Below the pieces are notes generated by a model. The model saw nothing but the letters and a program-made list of their open reading frames with translations, was not told the origin of the DNA and did not search any database. This document shows, piece by piece, positions 1 to 9,578 of a stretch of 64,000 nucleotides of DNA. The position numbers were made by a program, and so were the translations under genes. Numbering within the stretch: the stretch's first letter is position 1; every line of letters begins with the position of its first letter. The DNA is from Leptospira inadai serovar Lyme str. 10 (GTDB lineage Bacteria > Spirochaetota > Leptospiria > Leptospirales > Leptospiraceae). The DNA lies in assembly GCF_000243675.2 (NCBI RefSeq), contig NZ_AHMM02000025.1:744001-808000 (forward strand). Direction: 5' to 3'.

Positions 1-2
1 GC

Positions 3-68
3 ATCGAGATCCATTCCGATCCCGACGTATTATTCGAAAGAATTTTGAAAAAAATACGTCTTCTCTAA
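3..68 (+). CDS. 3' end of an unidentified protein-coding gene
   Basis: The left edge of the window is in an open frame that reads through about 21 codons, ending in residues FERILKKIRLL, and stops at a TAA at 66-68. It converges with the ankyrin gene, whose stop lies at 65-67, so the two genes overlap tail to tail by a few bases. The fragment is too short to assign a family, and it is called only because its frame and abutting stop are consistent with a compact convergent gene pair. Confidence 0.4.
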   Translation: MEIHSDPDVLFERILKKIRLL

Positions 69-1171
69 GATCCTCCTTCCTCAGGTTCCAGGAATTGTTT
101 GAACACCTGGTGTAACATCGGGCTTTCGGATTTTTCCGCGATCGCTATAGGAGAATTTCCTTCTTTATCTTTGGAATAGGGAGAGGCTCCGTTTTTTACG
201 AGTAGGTCTGCTAAATCCGCTTTTTCGGCCTGGACGGCTAATAGCAAAGGCGTTCTTCCTTGAGTGTCCCGAATTTCGGCTTCGTATCCGTTACTCAAAA
301 TGCGTTCGACGATATCCGTTCTTCCCTCCGCCGCGGCCTTGAAGAATAAAGTAATGGTCGCAGTATCGATCGTTTTAAGAGTATGGTGAAATTTCATTCG
401 ATCGGCTTCCTCTCTGGCCGATTTTCCGCTTAAATTTCTAGCGAGTGGATCCGCACCCCAACGGAGAAGCCTGTCCAAACATTCCACGCTATCGTACAAG
501 GCGGAAAGTAACAGAGGAGTATTTCCGTCTTGGTCCCTGTTTTCGAGCAAGGTACGGACTTCCTGGTTTTCCGAAAATAAATCCAGTATTTCAAAATCAT
601 TATGCAATGCGGTTAAGTGAAGAATTGTCCGTCCTTCGGAATTTTTTTTCTTCGGATCCGCGTTTTTATTCAAAAGATATTCCGCGATTTCATAATTCCC
701 GAGATCCACAGCTAGCAGAAGCGGCGAGTAACCCTCGCCGTTTCTTCCTTCGATATCCGGTACGGAGTCGGGAATTTCAAAAAGCAATTCGACCAATTCC
801 AGTTTGCCGGAGCTTACCCCCTTGCTGAGCGGAGTATTACCGTCCATATCTCTGAGTTCGGGATCAGCACTGTACTCCAATACCAGTCTGGCTAAATCCA
901 ATTGTTCGGATTCCAATGCGAGCAAAAGGGCAGTCTCGCCACGGGAGCTGGTCTCGTTCGGATCGGATCCGTACTCCAACAAAAGTTTGGTCGCTTCTTG
1001 ATTATTTTCCTTAATAGCCCAGTATAAGAGACCGCATCCGTAGGAATCTCTGAGTTCGGGGAATTCCTCGGCATAGCCGTCCCTCGTGGTCGCCTCTTCC
1101 AAGAGGGCGCGGAGGGTTCCATTATTGCCCGTTTTCACGGCCCGAAAAAGATCGTTCCAATCCACGCCCAT
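65..1171 (-). CDS. Ankyrin-repeat protein
   Basis: About 368 residues made almost entirely of ankyrin repeats, with recurring cores such as GNTPLLLSALYDSVECLDRL and GRTPLLLAVQAEKADLADLL spaced about 33-36 residues apart from about residue 40 to the C-terminus. Ankyrin stacks act as protein-binding scaffolds; the partner is not evident. No signal peptide or membrane segment is seen, so it is probably cytoplasmic. The open frame extends upstream to 1267, but I start at the ATG at 1171 (MGVDWNDLFRAVKTGN), where the repeat fold begins and a purine-rich GGAGAA precedes the ATG. Even so it overlaps the 3' end of the upstream transporter gene by 37 bases, which suggests translational coupling. Confidence 0.85.
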   Translation of the reverse strand: MGVDWNDLFRAVKTGNNGTLRALLEEATTRDGYAEEFPELRDSYGCGLLYWAIKENNQEATKLLLEYGSDPNETSSRGETALLLALESEQLDLARLVLEYSADPELRDMDGNTPLSKGVSSGKLELVELLFEIPDSVPDIEGRNGEGYSPLLLAVDLGNYEIAEYLLNKNADPKKKNSEGRTILHLTALHNDFEILDLFSENQEVRTLLENRDQDGNTPLLLSALYDSVECLDRLLRWGADPLARNLSGKSAREEADRMKFHHTLKTIDTATITLFFKAAAEGRTDIVERILSNGYEAEIRDTQGRTPLLLAVQAEKADLADLLVKNGASPYSKDKEGNSPIAIAEKSESPMLHQVFKQFLEPEEGGS

Positions 1172-2148
1172 TTCTCCAGGAGGTAATACAATCCCATCGT
1201 CGTAACAAAAGAAAGCGGTATTCCGATTCCGACTAAGGAAACAGCCAATCTTGGTTTCAGTCCCCATTCCGCAGCAAGAAGACTTCCGGTTATCATCGGG
1301 GCCATACCGGCTTCCATCACTAGGATTTTGAAATCCCGCAAATAAGTAGGCTGCGCTTGACGGAAAGTAGGATCGGCAAAAAAATAATAGCTACCAAAGC
1401 AAAACCATACCATAAACGGACCCAACAAGAGTTTGTATACCAGACCCCAAACTAGAGGAGCCGATGATGCTCCCGAAGGATTTTCGGCATCTAGAAGGCT
1501 ATAATTAAGCTTATCCACCCGAGGAAGCTGATAACCGACCGAAAAAAGGGCCAAAGGGGTGAGCGTATCTCCGATTCGCGAGATTGCCTGCTCTAACGCT
1601 GCCGGAAAGACCAAGGGACGGCTTGCCAATGCGATCAGTAATCCCCAAAACGGCGGGAAGGAAAACAGCCTTTTGAATAGATTTACCGATTCCGATTCTT
1701 TCTTTAGACGTAACATGGCCCTGGTTCCTAGGTAAGTTCCCGGAAGGGAAAGTGCGAGAAATGTTCCCAATTGATTGATCACAACCGCAGTAGGAATTCC
1801 TTCTTTCCCGTAATACGCCTCGACTAGCGGTATCCCTAGGAAAGAGGTATTTCCTAATCCCGCGGAAAGATAGAGGCAGGTTTTTGTAGACTCATCCCAT
1901 CCGAATTTTTTCCCCAGGGTGGAAAAGAAGAGTATGGACGCTCCGAACAGAAACCAAGGCATTACGGAAAAAACCAGAAAGTTTCCGTCTAAAACCGCGT
2001 GACGCAACGGGACGAACTCTAAGCAAGGAAGGGAAATTGAAATGATAAAAGCGTTTAGCGATCTGTGGGAGTCGGGCGGAAATTTTCCCCAATGACGCGC
2101 TACAAAACCGGCTAAAAAACAAACTCCTATAATTATGAAATTGGACAT
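1135..2148 (-). CDS. AEC-family (auxin efflux carrier-like) transporter
   Basis: A 337-residue polytopic membrane protein with about 10 hydrophobic segments, starting with a membrane helix (SNFIIIGVCFLAGFVARHWG). The pattern of the N-terminal half (FIISISLPCL) and of the C-terminal half (MEAGMAPMITGSLLAAEWGL) is that of the auxin efflux carrier/malate permease (AEC) family, which are secondary transporters of organic anions in the inner membrane. Substrate cannot be told from sequence. It lies directly upstream of, and overlaps, the ankyrin gene on the same strand; the pair is probably co-transcribed. Confidence 0.8.
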   Translation of the reverse strand: MSNFIIIGVCFLAGFVARHWGKFPPDSHRSLNAFIISISLPCLEFVPLRHAVLDGNFLVFSVMPWFLFGASILFFSTLGKKFGWDESTKTCLYLSAGLGNTSFLGIPLVEAYYGKEGIPTAVVINQLGTFLALSLPGTYLGTRAMLRLKKESESVNLFKRLFSFPPFWGLLIALASRPLVFPAALEQAISRIGDTLTPLALFSVGYQLPRVDKLNYSLLDAENPSGASSAPLVWGLVYKLLLGPFMVWFCFGSYYFFADPTFRQAQPTYLRDFKILVMEAGMAPMITGSLLAAEWGLKPRLAVSLVGIGIPLSFVTTMGLYYLLEKWAWIGTIFFGP

Positions 2149-2183
2149 CGAGCGTTCCTTGTAACAGACTCGAGCCTATACGG

Positions 2184-3371
2184 TCAAGGAAGGATTTGAA
2201 AGATTCGAGTCCCTATATCGATTTCGTTCATTCGAATTCGAATCGAATATTGTCCTTTTATCGTTTGAGGAGGAAATTCCCAAGAGACGGAAGTTACTCC
2301 GGCAGGTATTTTATCGCTGAACGTTAATGTGGGTTTTTTTTGTCCTGATACGAAAAGTTCCGCTTCGAATACGTAGGGTCCGGTTTTATAAATCGGCATT
2401 GTTATATAGAATTTCTTCTTAAGGGAAACTTGATCTGGGCAGGAAGAATTCGTTTCGGCTGATGGAGCAATTTCAGTAAAGCATAACTTATCCAAATCGG
2501 TGATCGGAAAACCGGGAAACTTAGGTTCGGTCATTTGCCAGTACGCGTTTTCTTCGGTAAGAAATTCGGCATCTCCGGATTCGGTTTTAAATAATGTGGG
2601 AAACGTTTTTTTTCGGCGATTTTCTTCCGGACGATACACTTCGAAATGTAAGTGAGGCCCGCTCGAATATCCGGTATTTCCGGAAAAGCCGATTTTTGAA
2701 CCTGCCATAACCGTGTCGCCCGGCTTTACAAGTACGCCATCCTTCCTTAAATGTCCGTAGATGGCGACGGTTCCATCCGAGTGCGCGATGATGACCCGGT
2801 TGGCTTTGTCGATCAGAGTCGGATCAATTTTACCGACCGAAAATCGATTCTCCGTTTCGACAACGGTTCCGTCTCTTGCCGCTAAAATTGCAGTTCCTTC
2901 CGGCATGTAAAAGTCCAGAGAATACATTGCATCTCCCCGATGTTCATTGCCTGAGTTATAGCCGACGGATATCCAGGACTTTCCTTCATAGGGTAGGTGA
3001 TACACGTGGGAATCGTCGTGAATCGCATTCAATTTTCCGAAATAAGAAACGAATTCGACTTTCGGAGTTATCGGCAGAGCCGGATCGATTTTAATAAGAT
3101 CGATCGCTTTTTTGCGTTCTGATCCGTGGAGTACGATCGAAGTCGGAGTTTTCGGTTCTGTGGAGACATTCGATCCTGATACCACTAAATGAATCGTAAA
3201 AAACGCGTCAGGTGGAAACGCCTTCGCCTGAAAGAAAATGGAACCGTCAAGAACACCCGGCTCCACCGTGTAGCACACGTTTTTAGAATCGCAGTATTCG
3301 ATCGGCTCGGCGGTTAAGGAAGGCCATAAGAATAGGGAAAAAAATAGGAATAGCGGAGTTCCGTTTCGCAT
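2184..3371 (-). CDS. Secreted M23 (LytM-type) peptidase
   Basis: A 395-residue protein with a clear N-terminal signal peptide (hydrophobic residues 6-20, ending around SLTAEP). The catalytic M23 metallopeptidase fold spans about residues 130-250: zinc ligands are suggested by H144 and D153 in EHRGDAMYSLDFYMPEGT, H207 in IYGHLRK, and the hallmark HLHFEVYR with H240 and H242. All expected residues are present, so it should be an active peptidoglycan endopeptidase in the periplasm or a cell-wall-remodelling enzyme. About 130 N-terminal residues and about 140 C-terminal residues look like beta-rich accessory domains with no family I recognise. It is a single gene between the AEC transporter and tRNA-Thr. 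Confidence 0.88.
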   Translation of the reverse strand: MRNGTPLFLFFSLFLWPSLTAEPIEYCDSKNVCYTVEPGVLDGSIFFQAKAFPPDAFFTIHLVVSGSNVSTEPKTPTSIVLHGSERKKAIDLIKIDPALPITPKVEFVSYFGKLNAIHDDSHVYHLPYEGKSWISVGYNSGNEHRGDAMYSLDFYMPEGTAILAARDGTVVETENRFSVGKIDPTLIDKANRVIIAHSDGTVAIYGHLRKDGVLVKPGDTVMAGSKIGFSGNTGYSSGPHLHFEVYRPEENRRKKTFPTLFKTESGDAEFLTEENAYWQMTEPKFPGFPITDLDKLCFTEIAPSAETNSSCPDQVSLKKKFYITMPIYKTGPYVFEAELFVSGQKKPTLTFSDKIPAGVTSVSWEFPPQTIKGQYSIRIRMNEIDIGTRIFQILP

Positions 3372-3615
3372 AAAGGTCCGAAAGAGTTAGACTACCGGAA
3401 GTGGTGGAATTATACGGCGATCGGAGTCAAAACCGGAATTTCCTCCGTTTTGTATCGTTCTTTCGAGTTAGGTGATAGCGTCCCGAAAATACGTAAATAA
3501 TTTATGGAACTATTTTCTCTTTTCATTATAAATTAATGCGGAACGGGGAGCAAGTCGGAAGATTTGGGATAAATTCGAAATTTTTTTTTCGATCCGTCCG
3601 GGGGAAAAAGAGGGA

Positions 3616-3687
<72 letters not shown>

Positions 3688-3750
3688 GGTTTAGGCGCGA
3701 AAAAACGGTCGAATTTTCCGATGGATTGATTTGGTCGAAGAAAATCGGTT

Positions 3751-4392
3751 TTATCCCGATTCTCGATCATTTCGAGAGCCACGGAATTCCTTTACCATCA
3801 TAGCGGTAATGCTGTCAAGAGGTTTCACCCGCTCTTTGAGTTCCGCAGTCTCATGTTGAGCGGAAAAACTTAAACAGGAATTTCGAACTCCTTTATCTTT
3901 CATCCACCAATGCCTTCCGATTTCCCGTCTGCTTCGAGCATCGAGTGTGCCGGCATACATACGGTATTCGTCCAACTCGGGCGGGAAGTTCCGTTCCTTT
4001 AAGAAGAATGCGTAGGCGGATGAAAAGCTTTGCGCTGCGTTCTGCAATAATTCGTTTATATGCAGGCAGCCGGCGGTCTTATCTTCCGGAAATTTCCGCA
4101 TAATTTTACTGTAAGACATTTCTTCACCGATAAGATACGAATACGTCTTGATCGCTTGGGGACAGGTTTCGTACGGGACCCGATCCTCTTCCACATCAAG
4201 ATCGATAATTTTCATATTCGTTAAATTGATCAACATATACAAAGTCATGTCGTGATAGGAATCTCGTTGGCTGGCTTCGATGAGGCAGGAGGGTGGACTT
4301 TCCTCGGGAAACCAGTAGTATCTACTTTCATACCTTCTCTGGAAGCCGCAATCTTTGAATCTGATTTTTTGTTTGAGCTGCGAAAGTGCCAT
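3751..4392 (-). CDS. DUF2889 domain protein
   Basis: A 213-residue soluble protein. It resembles the DUF2889 family: the YHDMTLYMLINLTNMKIIDL segment (residues about 46-65), the PYETCPQAIKTYSYLIGEEM segment, and a GCLHINELL motif around residue 108 that matches the family's GCTHL signature. The family's function is unknown. The C-terminal part is conserved-looking, with WWMKDKGVRNSCLSFS. A purine-rich AGGAAGA lies just before the ATG. It is read divergently from the downstream SDR gene and stands alone between tRNA-Thr and that gene. Confidence 0.7.
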   Translation of the reverse strand: MALSQLKQKIRFKDCGFQRRYESRYYWFPEESPPSCLIEASQRDSYHDMTLYMLINLTNMKIIDLDVEEDRVPYETCPQAIKTYSYLIGEEMSYSKIMRKFPEDKTAGCLHINELLQNAAQSFSSAYAFFLKERNFPPELDEYRMYAGTLDARSRREIGRHWWMKDKGVRNSCLSFSAQHETAELKERVKPLDSITAMMVKEFRGSRNDRESG

Positions 4393-4513
4393 TCTTCCTC
4401 CTAATTCAGTTTTTTTAAGACATGTGAACGCAGAAAGGATTTTACTTCGTTTTGATTTGCTTTTTTCGGAATCTTTCCTATTATTTTCCCCATCGCAAAA
4501 AAGCGTTTAGAAT

Positions 4514-5311
4514 ATGAGTTTGTACTTTAAAGATAAGGTTTTTCTCGTTACCGGCGCAAGTTCCGGAATCGGTAGATCGCTAGCTAGAGAACTTTCCAAG
4601 GCCGGTGCAATCGTGGGTGTCGTTGCGCGGAGAAAAGACGCGCTTAAAGAACTGAAAGCTTCGGTTCCGAATTCGGAGCAAATGATTATCCTTCCCGCAG
4701 ACGTCACCTCCGAGACGGAACTTAAAAGAGTCGTCGAGGAATTCCGCAAAAGAGTAAAACGAGTAGACGGGTTCATTCATAATGCGGGAGTTTCGATGAG
4801 AGCCTTGGCGTCCGAAGCGGATTTCAAAGTCTTTCGAAGCCTTATCGAAACGAACTATTATCCGTTGGTATTGCTTTATAAACTTCTGGAAAGCGATCTT
4901 AGACAAACCGACGGTCATGTCGTAGCGGTCTCTTCTATTCAAGGTAAATTCGCGACGCAGTACCGCTCCGGCTATGCGGCCAGTAAACATGCGGTCCAAG
5001 CATTTATGGATAGCATTCGTCTGGAAAATGCGGAATCGGGGGTTCATGTGTTAACGGTCTCGCCCGGATTCGTTAAGACCGATATTTCAGTAAAAGCGTT
5101 GTCTGCCGACGGCTCTCCTCATGGTATAATGGATGAGGGACAAAAAAAAGGGATGGAACCGGATACGGTAGCAAAGATCGTCTTAAAGGGAATCGAAGCC
5201 AGAAAAAGGGATTTATATCCGGCCGGCTTTAAGGAAAAATTCGGTTTATTTTTGAGCCGTTTCGCCCCCAAAGCGCTGGATAAACTACTCTTAAAAAATA
5301 GAGTGACTTGA
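4514..5311 (+). CDS. SDR-family NAD(P)-dependent oxidoreductase
   Basis: A 265-residue classical short-chain dehydrogenase/reductase. The nucleotide-binding TGASSGIG (residues 13-20), NAG (90-92), catalytic serine in VVAVSSIQGK (about 140) and the YAASK motif (Y154, K158) are all intact. Arg39-Arg40 after the second beta strand suggests NADPH preference. The C-terminus (KFGLFLSRFAPKALDKLLLK) resembles the DHRS7-like subgroup, which often associates with membranes. Substrate unknown. The gene appears to be monocistronic and diverges from the DUF2889 gene. Confidence 0.9.
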   Translation: MSLYFKDKVFLVTGASSGIGRSLARELSKAGAIVGVVARRKDALKELKASVPNSEQMIILPADVTSETELKRVVEEFRKRVKRVDGFIHNAGVSMRALASEADFKVFRSLIETNYYPLVLLYKLLESDLRQTDGHVVAVSSIQGKFATQYRSGYAASKHAVQAFMDSIRLENAESGVHVLTVSPGFVKTDISVKALSADGSPHGIMDEGQKKGMEPDTVAKIVLKGIEARKRDLYPAGFKEKFGLFLSRFAPKALDKLLLKNRVT

Positions 5312-5359
5312 GCTCCTATTCCGATTAAGAAAATGGTTTTTATCCGTATTAGAATAATA

Positions 5360-6712
5360 TTATTTATTTAATTCCATGATTAAGCGAATTCCCGCTTTTC
5401 GATCAGTGGAAAGATTCGGAAGCCCGCCAAAATCTCGCGAAAAGGATTTTGCTTCTTCCTTATCCGAGCTGAACGAGCCACCTCGAATCACTCGCAGGTG
5501 TTTCCCGAATTTTACGGAAGAAAGTCTGTGTCCTTTATAAGGAAGATAAGGGGAACTAGTCCATTCGGGAGCATTGCCGCACATTCCCAAGACTCCGAAA
5601 GGACTTTCTCCTTTGGTGGGCAGTTCAAATACGGAAACGGTTTCCTTTTTGCCGGTTTCTTTAGTATTGCAAAGTACCGGATCATATTCGTTCCCGAAGG
5701 GATAATCCCGAGGAGTAGAGACGAATTCGTAACTCTCATCCTTGAGCAATTTCCAGGATATTCCGGTTCCTCTTGCGGCCTTTTCCCATTGAAATTCGGT
5801 TGGGATTCTTTTCCCTGCCCATTTTGCATAAAGCTCCGCTTCCCTATAAGTAAGATTTAATACGGGGTGATAGTCCTTCCCTTTCGGATAAAGTCCGTTT
5901 TCCCAATGCGGGGGAGGAGGCGTTCCGGTTTCCTTTAGAAATTTATTATATTCTTTGTTCGTGACTTCGTGCTTATCGATATAAAATGAGGGAAGTTCTT
6001 CCAATGTATCTCGTCTGGGCGAATCGAAAAACGGATTATAGCTATCCTCCGAAGGTTCCGAGCCCTGGCCGAAAAGGAAATATCCCATTTGTTCGTAGAG
6101 AGTCTTCCCGCCCGACTCGTATCCGGAACTTACCAGAACCATTTCTTTGCCGTCTTTGGGATGAAGGAGATTTTTTTTAGGTCTATTTCTTACGACATCG
6201 GTCGCATCGAAGTCCGCAGAATCCTGATAAAATTTTTCCTGCCCGTAGTGCCCTACTAGAACCCCGGCGGCAACGAGTCGCTCGGGATTTCCTTGAAGTA
6301 ACGAAAAGGATCCTCTCATTTCGACCGAAACAGGTTTCGTTTTGCGGCCGACTTTTTCGAATTCAATCTCGATATTCTCTATCGAGAACGAACCGATTTC
6401 CTCTAGTTTCGGTTTTCGTAACAACGGAAATCGCTTTTGCATTTCTAGAACTGCACGAATTTCCTCTTCTTCTCGGTCGGCAAAGAAAGAATTTCGTTCG
6501 ATTCGAATCTTAACCTTACCCTTGTTGCGGTAAACTCCTAGTACCTCTCCGGTCCAAAGAATCGTCTTCCGGGTATCAAGAGCTTTTACCGCTTCACCAT
6601 CCTGCGAATTCCCTTGATTCGGCAGGAACAGAATACAACAAAGCAGGAACAATAGAGGACGGCCTTTGATTGGTATGCTGGAGAAATTTTGAATTTTCTT
6701 TCCGGAAAACAT
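5360..6712 (-). CDS. Secreted SUMF1/FGE-fold protein
   Basis: A 450-residue protein with an N-terminal signal (hydrophobic GRPLLFLLCCILFLPNQG). Residues about 220-450 have the formylglycine-generating-enzyme (SUMF1/EgtB/PvdO) fold: FYIDKHEVTNKEYNKFLKET, then AKWAGKRIPTEFQWEKAARG, GVLGMCGNAPEWTSS and a final IRGGSFSS with GIRLIME. The active-site cysteine pair of true FGEs is not apparent, so a binding or structural role is more likely than sulfatase maturation. The N-terminal 200 residues are unassigned. It lies 68 bases downstream of the hybrid kinase gene on the same strand and may share its transcript. Confidence 0.85.
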   Translation of the reverse strand: MFSGKKIQNFSSIPIKGRPLLFLLCCILFLPNQGNSQDGEAVKALDTRKTILWTGEVLGVYRNKGKVKIRIERNSFFADREEEEIRAVLEMQKRFPLLRKPKLEEIGSFSIENIEIEFEKVGRKTKPVSVEMRGSFSLLQGNPERLVAAGVLVGHYGQEKFYQDSADFDATDVVRNRPKKNLLHPKDGKEMVLVSSGYESGGKTLYEQMGYFLFGQGSEPSEDSYNPFFDSPRRDTLEELPSFYIDKHEVTNKEYNKFLKETGTPPPPHWENGLYPKGKDYHPVLNLTYREAELYAKWAGKRIPTEFQWEKAARGTGISWKLLKDESYEFVSTPRDYPFGNEYDPVLCNTKETGKKETVSVFELPTKGESPFGVLGMCGNAPEWTSSPYLPYKGHRLSSVKFGKHLRVIRGGSFSSDKEEAKSFSRDFGGLPNLSTDRKAGIRLIMELNK

Positions 6713-6780
6713 TCGGATAATCCCTTACTGGTAACGATCGGCAATTTTCCGTCCTAGGACAAATGTATTTTACGGTTGAA

Positions 6781-9351
6781 TCAGGCGAAGATGGAGTTTC
6801 CCGCTTTCCTAAGGGCATGAATCAATTCTTCGAAAACGATGGGTTTAGACACATAATCATTCATTCCGGCTCGCAGACAGATTTCCCGATCTCCTTGCAT
6901 AGCCGCGGCCGTCATCGCGATAATGTACGGCTGTTCGCTCTGGGGCCACGTATTTCGAATTACCTGAGTAGCTTGTATGCCGTCCATTTCCGGCATGTGC
7001 ACGTCCATTAAGACCACGTCGAATTTCGCTTCGCGAAGGCGATTCAAAACCTGTTTCCCATTCATAGCTACGACAGGATGGTATCCTAACTTTTGCAGGA
7101 TTCGCTTTGCCAAGGAAAGATTGATCTCATTATCTTCCGCTATCAAAACGTCGAACGGATATGTGGATTGCAGTAAATCTTTTTGCTTTTCCAGGTAAGA
7201 GGAGGATCGATTCGCTTTTCCTTTATCGGTTCCGGTGATCAGAATTTCCGTCACTAGTTGTTCGAGTTCTTTCTTTTTAACGGGCTTACTCAATTGCCTT
7301 AGAAAAAGTTGATCCGCGATTTCCTTCTCCTTTATATCCGAGATTGAGGAAGAAAGTAAGATCAACGGAAAGAGAAAATTCTTACGTCTTAGTTCTTGCG
7401 CGATCTGAACTCCGTTGCTGCCGGAAAGATTGTAATCCAATAACGCTAGTTCGGGAAGAATTCCCAAGTCCAGTAAGGATAAGGCCTCTTCCTTAGAGGA
7501 AGAGGAAAAGGTCATAAGTCCCAATGTTTGAAGCTGATGGGAAAGAATTCTAAGATTTGTCGCATTATCGTCGATTATTAGAATTTTGCGATTTTCTAAT
7601 CCGGGGTAATTTATATCGGGTACGACTTGATTTTTTTCTTCGACGCCTTCCGCTTGTATTTCGAAGGAAAAAGTGGTTCCCTTATTAATATCGCTCTCCA
7701 ACCAAATCCGCCCACCCATCATTTTAATTAAACGATAGGATATGGATAGACCTAACCCGGTTCCTCCGTACTTTCTAGTGGAGCTAGTATCCACTTGGTA
7801 AAAAGGATTAAAAAGTTGTTTTTGTTTCTCCTTCGGGATTCCTATTCCCGTATCGCGAACGGAAAAGCGAATCGTGCAGATGGATTTTTCTTTCTTAGAA
7901 ACCTCCGCGGATAAAAAAACTTCCCCTTTTTCGGTAAACTTTAACGAATTCCCGAACAAGTTGATCAATACTTGTCGGAGTCTGAGTTTATCTCCGATGA
8001 TTCTATCGGGAACGTTCGGATCGATATGGCATATCAAATCGATTCCTTTTTCCGCCGCGCTGGATCTAAAAAGATCCAATGTCTCCTCTGCAGTTTCGAG
8101 GATCGAAAATTCCTTCGATTCCAGACTCAGGGTTCCTGATTCGATTTTGGAATAATCCAAAATATCGTTGATGATACTTAATAGACTTTCGCCGCTTTTT
8201 TGAATTATCTCGGCATATTCCCTCTTTTCTCCCGTAAGATCGGAATCCAAAAGAAGTTCTGTCATTCCGATGACTCCGTTCATCGGAGTTCTAATTTCAT
8301 GGCTCATCATCGCCAAAAATTCCGACTTGGCTTGGTTTGCCTTTTCGGCTTCTTCTTTCGCTTTTTTTAGATCGTCTTCGTAATTCTTTCTAACGGTGAT
8401 ATCGGTGAAGAGGGCGCAGATAGCATAGACCTCGTTTTCGACTCCTAATAGAGGCAAATTGATGCAATGAAACGTACGCGTCGAATCCTGGGTAGGCAGA
8501 TCCAATTCGTATTCGACCGGCGCCAATCTTTTCATGGACGTTTCGAGCATGTTCGAAATATACATCGTTTTTGCCGATCCAAAGAGAACGTTCAAATTAA
8601 GAGAATTTTCATACGTTGGGCTGAGGAATCTTTTGGCAAATACCTGATTATGAAATAATATTCTTCCTTCCTTATCAAGCATTGTGAATGCGGAAGGAAG
8701 TCCGTCAAGTATCGATAGTAGCCTAGTTTCACTTTGGATCAATCTATCGGTAATATTCTTTTTTTCGCCTATATCCTTGCGAATCGTTTGAATGCTAAAT
8801 AAGATTACGGACAAGGTTCCTAAAAGCAGAATAGAAATAACGATGAAAGTTATCCGAATCTGCGATTGTCTTTTTGCGCTTCTCTCCTCAAGAAGACGCA
8901 GTTCTTCGCCGCGCATTTGAGAAAGAATTTTTTCGATTTGGGCGATTCCTCTTTCCTGCCCGTTATAGGCGGATCGGATTTGGACTTTCATATTCCGGAT
9001 TTCCGTAAAGAGCGAGCCCAAATGATCGGTCTGCGCTCGGTTATCTTGTACAAGATCCCGCAAACGGTTTTCCTCGGATTCAAGATCCGCGAGGATGTTT
9101 AAAGACTCTTTTTGACTTTTGGGGCCGAGACTGGGGGAGTTTAGGCGCAGATCCCTTGAGATATATTTAATAAAATCTATTTTACTGATGACCTCGTAGC
9201 TATGGTGGATCAGGTTTCCGGTTTTTTCCAGTTCTCTCACAGTCCAAAATGATAACAAAAATCCTGCTAGCATGATTCCTGCGAGCAAGGTGAACGCTAG
9301 GCGAACTTTTCCCTCTAAAAGCATCTGATTTTTTTTTCTAAAAAGGAGCAT
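6781..9351 (-). CDS. Hybrid sensor histidine kinase with two receiver domains
   Basis: An 856-residue membrane kinase. In order: TM1 (about 17-38), a helical extracytoplasmic CHASE3-like sensor (about 40-165), TM2 (about 168-190), a PAS domain (about 205-325), a coiled linker, HisKA with the phospho-acceptor in AMMSHEIRTPMNGVIGM, HATPase with N box (VLINLFGNSLKFTEKG), G1 (DTGIGIPKE) and G2 (GGTGLGLSIS), receiver 1 (IIDDNATNLRIL, LLDYNLSGSNG) and receiver 2 (IAEDNEINLSL, LMDVHMPEMDG, YVSKPI). Phospho-acceptor aspartates are present in both receivers. No DNA-binding output is present, so it must signal through an unlinked phosphotransfer or response protein. The signal sensed is unknown. It is divergent from queE. 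Confidence 0.93.
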   Translation of the reverse strand: MLLFRKKNQMLLEGKVRLAFTLLAGIMLAGFLLSFWTVRELEKTGNLIHHSYEVISKIDFIKYISRDLRLNSPSLGPKSQKESLNILADLESEENRLRDLVQDNRAQTDHLGSLFTEIRNMKVQIRSAYNGQERGIAQIEKILSQMRGEELRLLEERSAKRQSQIRITFIVISILLLGTLSVILFSIQTIRKDIGEKKNITDRLIQSETRLLSILDGLPSAFTMLDKEGRILFHNQVFAKRFLSPTYENSLNLNVLFGSAKTMYISNMLETSMKRLAPVEYELDLPTQDSTRTFHCINLPLLGVENEVYAICALFTDITVRKNYEDDLKKAKEEAEKANQAKSEFLAMMSHEIRTPMNGVIGMTELLLDSDLTGEKREYAEIIQKSGESLLSIINDILDYSKIESGTLSLESKEFSILETAEETLDLFRSSAAEKGIDLICHIDPNVPDRIIGDKLRLRQVLINLFGNSLKFTEKGEVFLSAEVSKKEKSICTIRFSVRDTGIGIPKEKQKQLFNPFYQVDTSSTRKYGGTGLGLSISYRLIKMMGGRIWLESDINKGTTFSFEIQAEGVEEKNQVVPDINYPGLENRKILIIDDNATNLRILSHQLQTLGLMTFSSSSKEEALSLLDLGILPELALLDYNLSGSNGVQIAQELRRKNFLFPLILLSSSISDIKEKEIADQLFLRQLSKPVKKKELEQLVTEILITGTDKGKANRSSSYLEKQKDLLQSTYPFDVLIAEDNEINLSLAKRILQKLGYHPVVAMNGKQVLNRLREAKFDVVLMDVHMPEMDGIQATQVIRNTWPQSEQPYIIAMTAAAMQGDREICLRAGMNDYVSKPIVFEELIHALRKAGNSIFA

Positions 9352-9578
9352 TAAAATCCACGATTCATACTCCCATCGTGTTATCGCAGCGATTCACGGG
9401 AGATTGACTTTTTTACAGTATAGTTAGAGGTATCTCAACCTTTTTTTAGACATACCGATTCGTCGCGTCTTGACTTAGAATTCAAGTGAAACAGTTTGGT
9501 ATTCCCGGCTAAACCTTTTTCTGCTACAATCCGGAGAGGTTAGGAAAACTGTTGTACTGACGGGCCGTCCGCTATACT

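Noticed and set aside
892..1122. A 76-codon frame within the ankyrin gene
   Set aside because: It is an alternative frame on the same strand inside the ankyrin repeats with no independent support.
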